From Verrucomicrobiales bacterium (GTDB lineage Bacteria; Verrucomicrobiota; Verrucomicrobiia; Limisphaerales; Palsa-1400): a DNA stretch of 35,245 nucleotides. Shown here piece after piece: positions 24,839 to 34,100 of this stretch (the stretch's first letter is position 1; each line of letters begins with the position of its first letter). Made by a program: the position numbers and the translations under genes. Location of the stretch: assembly GCA_003140095.1 (NCBI GenBank), contig PLIU01000308.1, positions 1 to 35,245 of the forward strand. Reading direction: 5' to 3'. The notes beneath the pieces were generated by a model. That model saw only the letters and a program-made list of their open reading frames with translations. It ran no database searches and was not told where the DNA came from.

Positions 24839-27067
24839 ATGTCTGACACACAACTAATCCAATGGTCTCTCTGGGGACTCTCGCTGTTGGCTGGCGTAGG
24901 GGCGATTCTCGCCTTGTTTAAGCTCCGATTTGCCGAGCGATTCCTGCCACAGTGGAACCAACTCAAAGAGCTTGACGCCACGCTGCCGGCTCGACGGGAG
25001 GAATTGCGGCAGGCCACCGAGGCAATCGAGAGATCCCGCGCCGAATTCGGCCAGCTTGAAGCGACGCACGGACACTTGCGAATTCTAAAGGAATGGCAGG
25101 ATGCGAACCCGGAAGCTCCGGCGCGAATCCAGCAGATGATGATCGACCTAGAGCGGTGCAAGTCGGAACTGGCCGCTGTCCAGCAGAAGCTTGCGCAGGA
25201 CGAGCAACGCCTCAACGAAGTCACGCAAGAAACCAACCGGCTCAATTTGGAGAAAGCTCAACTGACGCAGGACACCGGCACGCTCCGCGACCAACTTGCA
25301 GGGCTTCACAAGCAAAAGGCCGAACTTGAAATGGCGCTTCGCGATTTAGACGACCAGCGGCGGCAGTCTGAAACCAAACTCTCGACGTTGAAGGAGCAAG
25401 TCGCGGCGACCGACGCTGAGTTGACCCGCCTCCGACCTGAACTTGACCGAGTGCTCCGAGAGAAGCGGGAGGCCACTGTCGAACGGGATCAACTCGTTGC
25501 GGGACGGGACGCCGCAAAATCGGAACTCGCACTCTTGACCACGCGGGTCGAAGCGACCAACCAGGAGTTGAAGCAGCTTCGAGATTCAGCCGACGCAAAG
25601 TCGAAAGAGAAGCGCCAGTTAGAGGACGAGGTTTCGGCTCTAACGCGGAAGCGAGATTCCATCGCGGGTGATTGTCTCAAGGCTGAGGAAGAACTTCGCA
25701 AGGTGAAGACCCAGCTTGACCAGGTTAGCCGGGAACGCCAGACGGCGATTGCCGAACGGGACAAGGCGAACCTGGAATTCACGAAGCTCAACGCCGAAGT
25801 CGAAGGACTCAAGATTCAACGAGACGATTACGTCAAAAGGATCGAAGAACTCCGCAAGGATTACGCACGGAGCGGCGGGGTTGGCGACACCGACATCGGC
25901 AAGGCCCTCGAAGACCTCAGCCAACCCGCGCTCAAGTTCGATTTCAATCGCAGCGCGAACCTGGATGAAAGCGCCGCACTGCAACATCTGGCTGAACATT
26001 TGAGAAACAAGGGACTTCACTACCCGGAGCGTGTTCAACTCGCGTTTCACACCAGCCTCAAGGCAGCCCACATCAATCCGCTCGTCGTGCTGGCGGGGGT
26101 AAGCGGCACGGGTAAGAGCGCCCTACCGATGGCCTACGCCGAGGCTCTTGGAATGAATTTCCTCAGCCTGGCGGTTCAGCCCGGCTGGTCTGGTCCGCAA
26201 GACTTGCTCGGATTCTACAACTACCTCGAACGAAAATACAAAGCTACCGAAATGGCCCGCGCACTCGCGCAAATGTCGCGGTTTTCGGCGGAGGATCTGC
26301 CGGGACTTGCAGTCCAGCCGCGAAAGGAACAGATGCTTCTTCTCTTGTTAGACGAAATGAACCTTGCCCGCATCGAGTATTACTTCTCGGATTTCTTGAG
26401 CCGGTTAGAACAGCGTCGTGGGCGAAACATTCAGGATGCACAACGCCGCCGTGAAGTTTCGCTCTTGGTTGATGCGGGTAGCTTGCCGGCTGGCGAACTG
26501 CCTCGCTTTATCTTCCCGGACTTGAATGTTCTCTTCGTCGGGACGATGAACGAGGACGAGTCAACACAGTCGCTTTCAGACAAGGTGATTGACCGGGCGA
26601 ACGTGCTTCGCTTCGGAGCGCCCAAAGAACTGATGGCCGCACACGCGACGCCAGATGCGCCGACCAAGGAATTCCTACCTCACGCCAAATGGGAGCAGTG
26701 GACAAAGTCGTTTGACGGAACTGGGTTCGATGACGAACGAAAGGCACTCACTCAAATAAATCAGACTTTGGACACTGTGAACCGGCCGTTCGGCTTCCGT
26801 GTCTATCGGGCCATCCTTGACTACATCGCCAACTATCCCAACACCAACACGGACGCGGCACGCCGTCGCAACGCGTTCGCAGACCAAATCGAGCAAAAAA
26901 TCATTCCGAAACTGCGCGGACTCGACACGCAGGACGACACGACAACCAAGTGTCTCGACCAGCTTGGGCAAGTGATTAACGGCTTGCAGGACGCCGAATT
27001 AACTGAGGCGTTCAACCGCGCACGCGCCCCACATCTGTTCGAGTGGTTCGGGGTGAAGCGCTCGTAA
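24839..27067 (+). CDS. Membrane-anchored coiled-coil McrB-like AAA+ NTPase
   Basis: A 742-aa fusion. Residues ~5-27 form a transmembrane helix (IQWSLWGLSLLAGVGAILAL), ~35-350 a long coiled coil, and ~380-740 an AAA+ domain. In the latter I see Walker A GVSGTGKS (Lys426), Walker B LLLLDEMNLARIEYYFSDFL and the McrB-like signature GTMNEDESTQSLSDKVIDRA, the equivalent of the MNxxD GTPase signature. McrB hydrolyses GTP to drive its McrC partner, and the McrC-like gene follows at 13 bp. The first ATG (24836) is only 2 bases from TAGGAGG (24827-24833); ATG 24839 is better spaced. From memory this corresponds to CnuB of CoCoNuT systems. Nucleotide preference (GTP or ATP) cannot be told here. Confidence 0.88.
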   Translation: MSDTQLIQWSLWGLSLLAGVGAILALFKLRFAERFLPQWNQLKELDATLPARREELRQATEAIERSRAEFGQLEATHGHLRILKEWQDANPEAPARIQQMMIDLERCKSELAAVQQKLAQDEQRLNEVTQETNRLNLEKAQLTQDTGTLRDQLAGLHKQKAELEMALRDLDDQRRQSETKLSTLKEQVAATDAELTRLRPELDRVLREKREATVERDQLVAGRDAAKSELALLTTRVEATNQELKQLRDSADAKSKEKRQLEDEVSALTRKRDSIAGDCLKAEEELRKVKTQLDQVSRERQTAIAERDKANLEFTKLNAEVEGLKIQRDDYVKRIEELRKDYARSGGVGDTDIGKALEDLSQPALKFDFNRSANLDESAALQHLAEHLRNKGLHYPERVQLAFHTSLKAAHINPLVVLAGVSGTGKSALPMAYAEALGMNFLSLAVQPGWSGPQDLLGFYNYLERKYKATEMARALAQMSRFSAEDLPGLAVQPRKEQMLLLLLDEMNLARIEYYFSDFLSRLEQRRGRNIQDAQRRREVSLLVDAGSLPAGELPRFIFPDLNVLFVGTMNEDESTQSLSDKVIDRANVLRFGAPKELMAAHATPDAPTKEFLPHAKWEQWTKSFDGTGFDDERKALTQINQTLDTVNRPFGFRVYRAILDYIANYPNTNTDAARRRNAFADQIEQKIIPKLRGLDTQDDTTTKCLDQLGQVINGLQDAELTEAFNRARAPHLFEWFGVKRS

Positions 27068-27079
27068 CCAGGCGTATTT

Positions 27080-28744
27080 ATGGCCCAAGTATTGCCTTAT
27101 CCGTGGTCACTGCTCGCACTGTCCGGGGATAAAGGAGGACCCTTGAGCTTGGAGCATTGCGAGCAGGCAGAAGCTCTCAATGGCGAAAGCCTTACCTTCT
27201 TCGGGGTTGCAGACGAGCAGGCACTCGGGATTCGACATGCTGTCTGCCTTGCTGAAGGTGTGAAGTTCAATCCAAAGACGCAAGCAGGCAGCGTGCAGGG
27301 CACACTTTCGATGCCCTCGTGGCCGCACGATTCTTCGAGTCAGTGGCGGTTCCACGCCGGTAAATTCGATTACATCATCCCGATCCACGGCACACTACGT
27401 CGCGCCAGTGCATGGGAGGACTTAACCGAGCACAACAAAGCGGAGGTTTCGCTGCGTGAAGCCATAGACTTGTTGAGCCGTTACTTCAACGAAGCCATCG
27501 CACTGACTCGTGAAAAAGACTCGTCCGAATTTTCCGATTTCGCCGGGCGGACGATTGTCAGGTTGGACTGGGCCGCGATTTGGGAACGCTGGAAAAAGGT
27601 CAGCACTCCGGGGCAACCACGAATGGCTCGGGTCGTTGAAATTGCTCAGGACCATCTGGTTTGCATCCGTGACGTGTGCGAGCGTCCGCGGCGAATGTTG
27701 GTGCGCCAGCGGGAACAAGTGCCCGTGGGCCGCGTCCAGGAACTCGACTCCACCTGCTTGCGAGACCTGATTCAGCGCCCAGGACGGACCGTCTTGGAAA
27801 AGGCCGGTGCCCGTCAACAAATCCTGGCTGTCACCCGCCGCGAAACGGTGGATACGGCCGAGAACCGAGTCATTCGGGATTTTATCGGCCTCTGCCAACA
27901 TCGTGCGAGCGCGTACGTCCGCGAGAATAGTTCAGCCCCAAACCATCCGAGAGTGAAGGTTGTCGCGGACTTGCGATCAAACTGTGAACACCTCGAAAAG
28001 GGGTCGGCCATAGCTGGGGCCAGTCGCTTGGTTGGTATCCCGCGTCCCAACTACGTACTCCAAAAAGACCACCGCTATCATCCGTTGTGGGTGCAGTATG
28101 AGAGGCTGCGGAAAGAGGAAACCGCAGTGGACGACATTTGGAAGTGGGGGCGAAGGCTGTGGGCGGAGTTTGTCCGTGGCGTTGTCGTCTCGTTTCTGAC
28201 GAGCGCCGAAGGCCGAAGCTCCGGCTGGCAACCCGATGGCGAGTTGACCGCGTATCTAAGAGGAGAGCATCAAGCTGGCGGCTTCACACCCGCGTTATCG
28301 GTTTCAAGCCGATGGATGCGGCAAGACGGGCAGACAAGGCTGTATTTGGTTCACCCCGCTCACGCGCATCTGTGTCCAGGGCTGGAAGAACTTCTGCCGC
28401 GTATGGGGGCCGAGTTGGCGTTGGCGATTTATCCGGGAGGAAACGAACCGCAACGTCCAAAAGCTTTGCTCGGCATCTACTCTGTTTTGAGTCTGCAAAC
28501 CGACAAAACTCAGCGAGAAGCGATGGCTATCAGCTTGAATTCTTGTCTGGATCGTGTGGCACAACAGAATCCGGGACTGAACGTGCGCGGACTGTTGTTG
28601 CGCGGGGAGTCGGCTGGCGACCGCCCATCAGAGAAGCCACGGCTTGGACGACTTGACTATCTGGCAGAGCCAGCCGGTGGACCGTATTGGTTTTCCGAGT
28701 TTCCAGAGCTACTGAAAGTTTTGCTGGAGGAACTTGCCGCATGA
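27080..28744 (+). CDS. DUF2357/McrC-like protein
   Basis: A 554-aa protein following the McrB-like NTPase, as McrC follows McrB. Seen: a beta-rich N-terminal third, then the DUF2357-type core with VTRRETVDTAENRVIRDFI (about 253-271), followed by helical segments (YHPLWVQYERLRKE, IWKWGRRLWAEFVRGVVV). McrC proteins normally carry a PD-(D/E)XK nuclease at the C-terminus. Here I could not find a convincing D...(D/E)-X-K arrangement after residue 400, so the nuclease may be degenerate and replaced by the one on the helicase gene. Its TGA overlaps the next ATG (28741-28744), implying coupled translation. It probably corresponds to CnuC of CoCoNuT systems; the call rests on the motif and gene order. 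Confidence 0.72.
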   Translation: MAQVLPYPWSLLALSGDKGGPLSLEHCEQAEALNGESLTFFGVADEQALGIRHAVCLAEGVKFNPKTQAGSVQGTLSMPSWPHDSSSQWRFHAGKFDYIIPIHGTLRRASAWEDLTEHNKAEVSLREAIDLLSRYFNEAIALTREKDSSEFSDFAGRTIVRLDWAAIWERWKKVSTPGQPRMARVVEIAQDHLVCIRDVCERPRRMLVRQREQVPVGRVQELDSTCLRDLIQRPGRTVLEKAGARQQILAVTRRETVDTAENRVIRDFIGLCQHRASAYVRENSSAPNHPRVKVVADLRSNCEHLEKGSAIAGASRLVGIPRPNYVLQKDHRYHPLWVQYERLRKEETAVDDIWKWGRRLWAEFVRGVVVSFLTSAEGRSSGWQPDGELTAYLRGEHQAGGFTPALSVSSRWMRQDGQTRLYLVHPAHAHLCPGLEELLPRMGAELALAIYPGGNEPQRPKALLGIYSVLSLQTDKTQREAMAISLNSCLDRVAQQNPGLNVRGLLLRGESAGDRPSEKPRLGRLDYLAEPAGGPYWFSEFPELLKVLLEELAA

Positions 28745-31155
28745 AATTCGTCGGCTTGGACCTTGGCGGAGTCAACTCGCTTGCGTGCGTGCGGGAAGAT
28801 GCAGGTGCTGAGTCGTTCCAGGGCAGCACCCATCCAGAACGTCCCTCTTGCGTGCTCCTCCCGTTGGTCAGGAAGGAAAAACTTATCGCCGGAGATGAGG
28901 CGCAGCGAAATGAACGCGGTTCGGGGATGCCTTGGCCGCCTCTCGCGATGGCCGCGCCTGATGGTTGGAGCCGAGCGACGCCGCCTTCACACGGCGGTCG
29001 CGTCTTGCTCGCGACTATCTGGCAGCGTCTCAACGCAGGAGGGCAGTGGTCGGACGCCTCATGGCCACCGCCCCCGGACGGCCTGCCGGCGCCCAACAAG
29101 GAAACGCCCGCCGAATGCGTGGCCGCAGAAGTCCTTTCAGTGCTCAAGCGAACGTATTGCGATGCCACCACAGCGGAGGTCGTGCTCGCGATCCCAAACC
29201 AGTTGCCGGAAGAGTCGCAGGAATTGCTTCTTCGCCGACTGCGCGGATCGCGCTTAGTCTGGCGTTCTGTCGCAGCAGCCATGTCGTGGGCAGACGTAAA
29301 CGCCAGCCGTATAACCGTCGGCAAGCGTTTGGCGGTTTTGGACGCGGGGCTACATGGAGCCGAAGTCTCTGTGTTTGAGTTCCGTCAGCAGGAGATGGAT
29401 GGACGAACTTTTCATGTGCCCGTTCGACGCCTAAACCCCGAACACATTTTCAAGACTGACGTCTTGTTGGCCGACAGTCCCGCCCCGTTTTCCCGTCTGC
29501 GCCCCGAGTTGGCCCGACTTGAAAAACACTTGAACGAAATTTCCAAGTCTGTCGGTGGACAGGCAGAGTTGTTGATTTGCGGCCCATTGGCCGACCCTTT
29601 CCTCGCATTGCTGCAAAGGCGGTTTCCGCAGTTCCTCTGGCCCATCCCGGAGTTAAACGCAGTGGCGCGCGGCTCATGCCTATTCGCATGGCGTCTGGCG
29701 CGTGGCTGGCCGACCTATCTCGATGTGTTGCCGTCGCTGGAGCTGTTCACACTCACCGAAGAACGCGAGCCGCATTGGCTCCCGCTCATTCCCGCTGACC
29801 GCGAAGTGTCTGGAGGTCAACCTTTCCGACAAACGATCAAGCGACGAATCTTCATCAAAAAGGGAACCACACATTTGCCGAGTTGGTTGCAAAGGTCGGG
29901 CGAAATGGACTTCCGAAAGCTAACGACCAGCCTACCCGTGGACGCGCCGCATGATGCGTTGGCAGACATAAATGTCGTTGCGCGCTCCGCAGGTGGCTTT
30001 GCCCGTGTGTGCATCAACCCGTCGCAGGGTCAATCCGATGTATTTGGTGCAGGACAAAGCGTGCTGTTGAACTGGCAGAGTATGGAGCGCGTTGCTCGTG
30101 GACCCAAAGAGCAGTGGCCGAAAGGTTTGGTGAAATTCGCTTGGCCGAACTGCGGTGAACTGTTGGCCAACCGTGACTTTTTTCGAGATTTTCTTCTATT
30201 TGGCGAACGCCTGGAAAAGACATCGCAAAGCCGTGAAACGCCGCAATGGGGTCACTTGTTGCCGATGCTCAAGGAGCAAATACGCCGGACGATCAATCCG
30301 TATCAGTTGGGCGCGAGTGTTGAGGGCGGCGCGGCAGCACCTGTGGATTTGTTACTCTGCTTTGGGTCAAATTTCCCATGCCGCTTCTGGTCAAACCAGA
30401 GCGCCATAACGGAACAGGAAATTCGACATGTGGAGCGGATGGGAGGCCACCTTTGGGAACGATTGCGCGACGTGGAGGCTCATCTACCGCGAAACATCGA
30501 ACACAGAAAGGCGCTAATTTATGTTTTGGGACGATTGGGTGGTCATGCGCCCAAACCATTTCAAGATTGGTTAGCTGCCCAAATCGTCCCGACTGCCAAA
30601 GAGCCAATCCTGTTCGCAGCCGGGCGAGTGCTCACCACTGCGGAGCATGGACGCAAGGTCTTTAACTGTTTGAAAACCAAAGGCGATTTCGGTCAGGAAC
30701 TCAAACTTCCCTGGCTGAGAATGCTTGTTTACCTGCTATACCAACGGGAAACCTTTTTGGCGAACGTCTCTCGTGACGACACGCTCACCACAACGCGACT
30801 GGCCCTCAATGTCTTCGCGACACAGGTGAAGGCGGGCAAAAAACTGACGCTATTCAAGAATAGCCTCCGCACACTCGCACTGCTTCTAAGGTTCCGCCGT
30901 AATCGTGATTGCTTCGATTTTCTAACGGCACGTGCGCACAGTTCCGAGGAGCGCGACTTAGCTACGGACTTGAACCGGACGTTGGAACAAGCACTCCAAC
31001 TTCGACTCAACGATGCCAACCGCGATCTTGTAAGCCGCACGCAGAAGTGGTTATTGGCAGACGCCGACTCTGGCGAATTCCCACCTGTAGTAACCAGTGA
31101 AGACGATTCAGTTGATGACGTCAGTGATGATGAAACCGGACCGCCCGAACAATGA
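28741..31155 (+). CDS. Hsp70/actin-like ATPase
   Basis: An 804-aa protein whose first ~320 residues have the actin/Hsp70 nucleotide-binding fold pattern: phosphate-1 motif VGLDLGGVNS (4-13), phosphate-2 motif VLDAGLHGAEVSVF (about 198-211) and the adenosine motif LLICGPLADPF (about 277). After it come NAVARGSCLFAWRLA, as in Hsp70 proteins, a beta-rich segment resembling a substrate-binding domain, and a long helical C-terminus with an acidic tail. The frame extends upstream to 28687, but ATG 28741 gives the canonical MKFVGLDLGG start and the 4-base overlap with the previous gene. Hsp70-like proteins (CnuH, from memory) occur in the larger CoCoNuT operons; the role there is presumed regulatory or chaperone-like. 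Confidence 0.82.
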   Translation: MKFVGLDLGGVNSLACVREDAGAESFQGSTHPERPSCVLLPLVRKEKLIAGDEAQRNERGSGMPWPPLAMAAPDGWSRATPPSHGGRVLLATIWQRLNAGGQWSDASWPPPPDGLPAPNKETPAECVAAEVLSVLKRTYCDATTAEVVLAIPNQLPEESQELLLRRLRGSRLVWRSVAAAMSWADVNASRITVGKRLAVLDAGLHGAEVSVFEFRQQEMDGRTFHVPVRRLNPEHIFKTDVLLADSPAPFSRLRPELARLEKHLNEISKSVGGQAELLICGPLADPFLALLQRRFPQFLWPIPELNAVARGSCLFAWRLARGWPTYLDVLPSLELFTLTEEREPHWLPLIPADREVSGGQPFRQTIKRRIFIKKGTTHLPSWLQRSGEMDFRKLTTSLPVDAPHDALADINVVARSAGGFARVCINPSQGQSDVFGAGQSVLLNWQSMERVARGPKEQWPKGLVKFAWPNCGELLANRDFFRDFLLFGERLEKTSQSRETPQWGHLLPMLKEQIRRTINPYQLGASVEGGAAAPVDLLLCFGSNFPCRFWSNQSAITEQEIRHVERMGGHLWERLRDVEAHLPRNIEHRKALIYVLGRLGGHAPKPFQDWLAAQIVPTAKEPILFAAGRVLTTAEHGRKVFNCLKTKGDFGQELKLPWLRMLVYLLYQRETFLANVSRDDTLTTTRLALNVFATQVKAGKKLTLFKNSLRTLALLLRFRRNRDCFDFLTARAHSSEERDLATDLNRTLEQALQLRLNDANRDLVSRTQKWLLADADSGEFPPVVTSEDDSVDDVSDDETGPPEQ

Positions 31156-34100
31156 CCGACCTGCTGCTCAATGTCCTCGCCGTCGCTCCCGGCCCGCAAA
31201 CGTCCGTCGAGTTGCGCGACGCGGCGCGACGCAGCGGGGCGAAGGTCGAGGAGTTTGAGGTTCTTCAAGAATTGCGGCGACTCCAAAAACAAGGCGTCGT
31301 TCGCGTCGAAGGCACTCGCTGGCGGTTGCTCAAGATGCCAGCCAACCTCAAGATAACTCCGCCATCACGGAAGCCCTTTCCATTGCCGCCGACCGGCGGT
31401 GCAGTGTCCGCAGACAAGCGGACGAAGGCAGTCATGTCCAACGTGCTCGCACCGCCACCCGCGCCGGCTGGCCGATGGGGGCAGTTCCGCGCGATGGCCC
31501 GCTACTACATGGATTGTCTCTTGCAGGACGAAGCCCCGGACTTGAAGGGATTCGTGGAGAACGAGGACGACACATGGATTGCCGTTCCGCAAATTCCGTG
31601 GGCGCGGTTGGCGGCCGGTGGGGACTTCGCAGTCTCGCTCGCCAGAGAACAAGCCCCCTTCCAGCGCAACCGCGTCCGACGCGGGGAGGACGAATGCGTT
31701 TATCTCTGCTACCCGCTGGTGTTCGTGAAACCGAAGGGAGTTTCCGGTTTCGTCGTTCCCCTTTTCGCCCAGCCGATGACGGCAGACTGGCGCGCAGGTG
31801 TTCTTCATCTTGAACCGGACGGCCCCATCGCCGTGAACGGTGCCTGGCTCGGATACCGCTTCCCCAAGAGCGCCGAGCGCGCAGCATTTCTGCGCGCGAT
31901 GGGATTTTTGAACGATGTGAATGGCGAGGACGACGACGGAGAGCGTACGCCGCCGGAGCCGAAGGACTTCGCCCGTCTCGCACAGGAAGCAGCCCTTTAC
32001 GTCCACGACCCGGACAAATTCGCCGAACACATCGAGCCTCTTGGGCTGAGAATGGTAGCTGACTGGAAAAAGACCGAGCCGGGACTGTACAACACGGCGG
32101 TTCTGACGCTCGGCCCACGCTTGCGCTACACGCGGAGTTTGCTGCGCGATCTCCGGGACATCACCGAGAAATTCTCCGACGAAGACCTCGATCAGACTGC
32201 GCTGGCCGGCTTGTTCCCGCACGACAAGCCAACTGCCGAACCGGACGTGTCAACACCGCCGTCCGACAATTCTCCCGCGCCTTCGCCAGTGTTCGCCGCC
32301 GATCAACTCGCGCAGACGCGGCTGCTGCATCCGAGCCAACGCGGGGCGGTCGTGAATTCGTTGGCCGAGCCGGTGTCAGTTGTGACGGGACCGCCCGGCA
32401 CCGGAAAATCGGAGGTCGTGGCGGCAATGTTGCTGAACCAGTTGCTCCGGGGTCAAACGACGCTGTTCGCCAGCAAAAACCATCAGGCATTGGATGCGGT
32501 GTTGCCACGGCTCAACAGCGCGGCGGAAGGCGGCGACCTCATCATCCAAACGTCCAGTCGTGACCTCGCACAGCGCAAGAATTACCTCAGCAAGTTGCAA
32601 AGCCTGCTCGCGCGACCGCCGCGACCGGATGCGGCGCAGGGAGACGAGTATCGGCGAAAGCTTGCCGAATTGTTCAGTCAACAGCGGGCGGCCCTCAACG
32701 ACATCTCTACGCTCGAAAAAGCCCGAAAGGAGTATGAGGTATTGAACGCGCAGTTTGAGGAATTGCGGAAGTCCCTTCCTCTCGCAGCGCAATCTGACGA
32801 TGCGCTCGCACGCTGGCCGCGCGAGGTGACGCGCGACAGAGTGGAGGCGTTGGAGGCGGAGTTATGCAGCGCGCTCGCCCGACCGGGCGGTCTGTTCCAG
32901 AAGCTCTGGCACTCACTCCGCCGAAGCCAGATAGAGGCAAGACGCAAAGCAGCGCGCGAACCGTTGCTTCCGTTCCCACTTCCGTTTGCTGACCGCACTT
33001 TGCCGGACGCGGGAGCAACAGGCGACGCTTGGCGCGATTTCTTCACGACATGGAAAACATGGGCAGAAGCCGCGCGTGTGGCGGTACTCGTGCGAAGTTG
33101 CGAGCAACGCATCGCGCAACTGCCGCGAGCCGAAGACTGCAATCACCGGATGGCAAGCGCCCAACAGGGCATTGAAGAACAGACTGGTGAGTGGATGCGA
33201 TGGGCCACAGGCGGCCTGCCCAATTCCCTCGCTCCGGCTGACCGAGAAGCTCTGGCAAACTTGCGGGCAGGCATTCAAAATTGGGGGCCTGACCGCTTCG
33301 GCAAAGAATTGAAGCGGCATTTCTCGCTCATCTTGCGGGCATTTCCACTTTGGTCAGTATCGAACCTCTCGGCTCGGAGCGCACTGCCGCTCGTGCCAGG
33401 ATTGTTCGACCTTGTTATCATTGACGAAGCCAGCCAGTGCGACATCCCATCCATTGTGCCGTTGCTGGCCCGCAGTAAACGCGCTGTGTTGGCCGGCGAC
33501 CCCATGCAGCTCAGGCACATCAGCACGTTGGATGCGGTAGTTGATCAGACCTTATTGGAGCAACACGGCCTGACGGACGCACAGGTCCAGCGATTCACGT
33601 ATCGCACGAACAGCGCGTTCGACCTCGCCCACGACAATGCATCCGTGCCGGATAGCGCCCGCGTGCGGCTCGATCTCCATTTCCGCTCGCACGATCTCAT
33701 TGCCGATTATGGCAATGAGGCATTCTACAACAACACGCTCCACGTCGTAACTGTGACCGAGCGCCTAAATATCCCGCGAGGGATGCAGCCGGGAATACAT
33801 TGGACGCATGTGGCCGGGAAATTGGAACCAGGGCAGACCGGGGTATGGTGCTCGGATGAAATCGAAGCCATCCGGGGTGAGTTGTCCCGCCTCGCCACTG
33901 GCGGTTATCGTGGGACCGTTGGTGTCGTGACGCCGTTCCGCCAGCAGATGATTCGGATCAAGGATGCGCTTGAAGCGGACGATGCGCTGCCACCCGATTT
34001 CATGGAGCGGGTGCGTTTCCTCGCCGCAACCGCCCACGGATTTCAGGGCGATGAGCGCGATCTTATCCTTTTCAGCCTGTGCGGCGGGCCAGAGTTGCCG

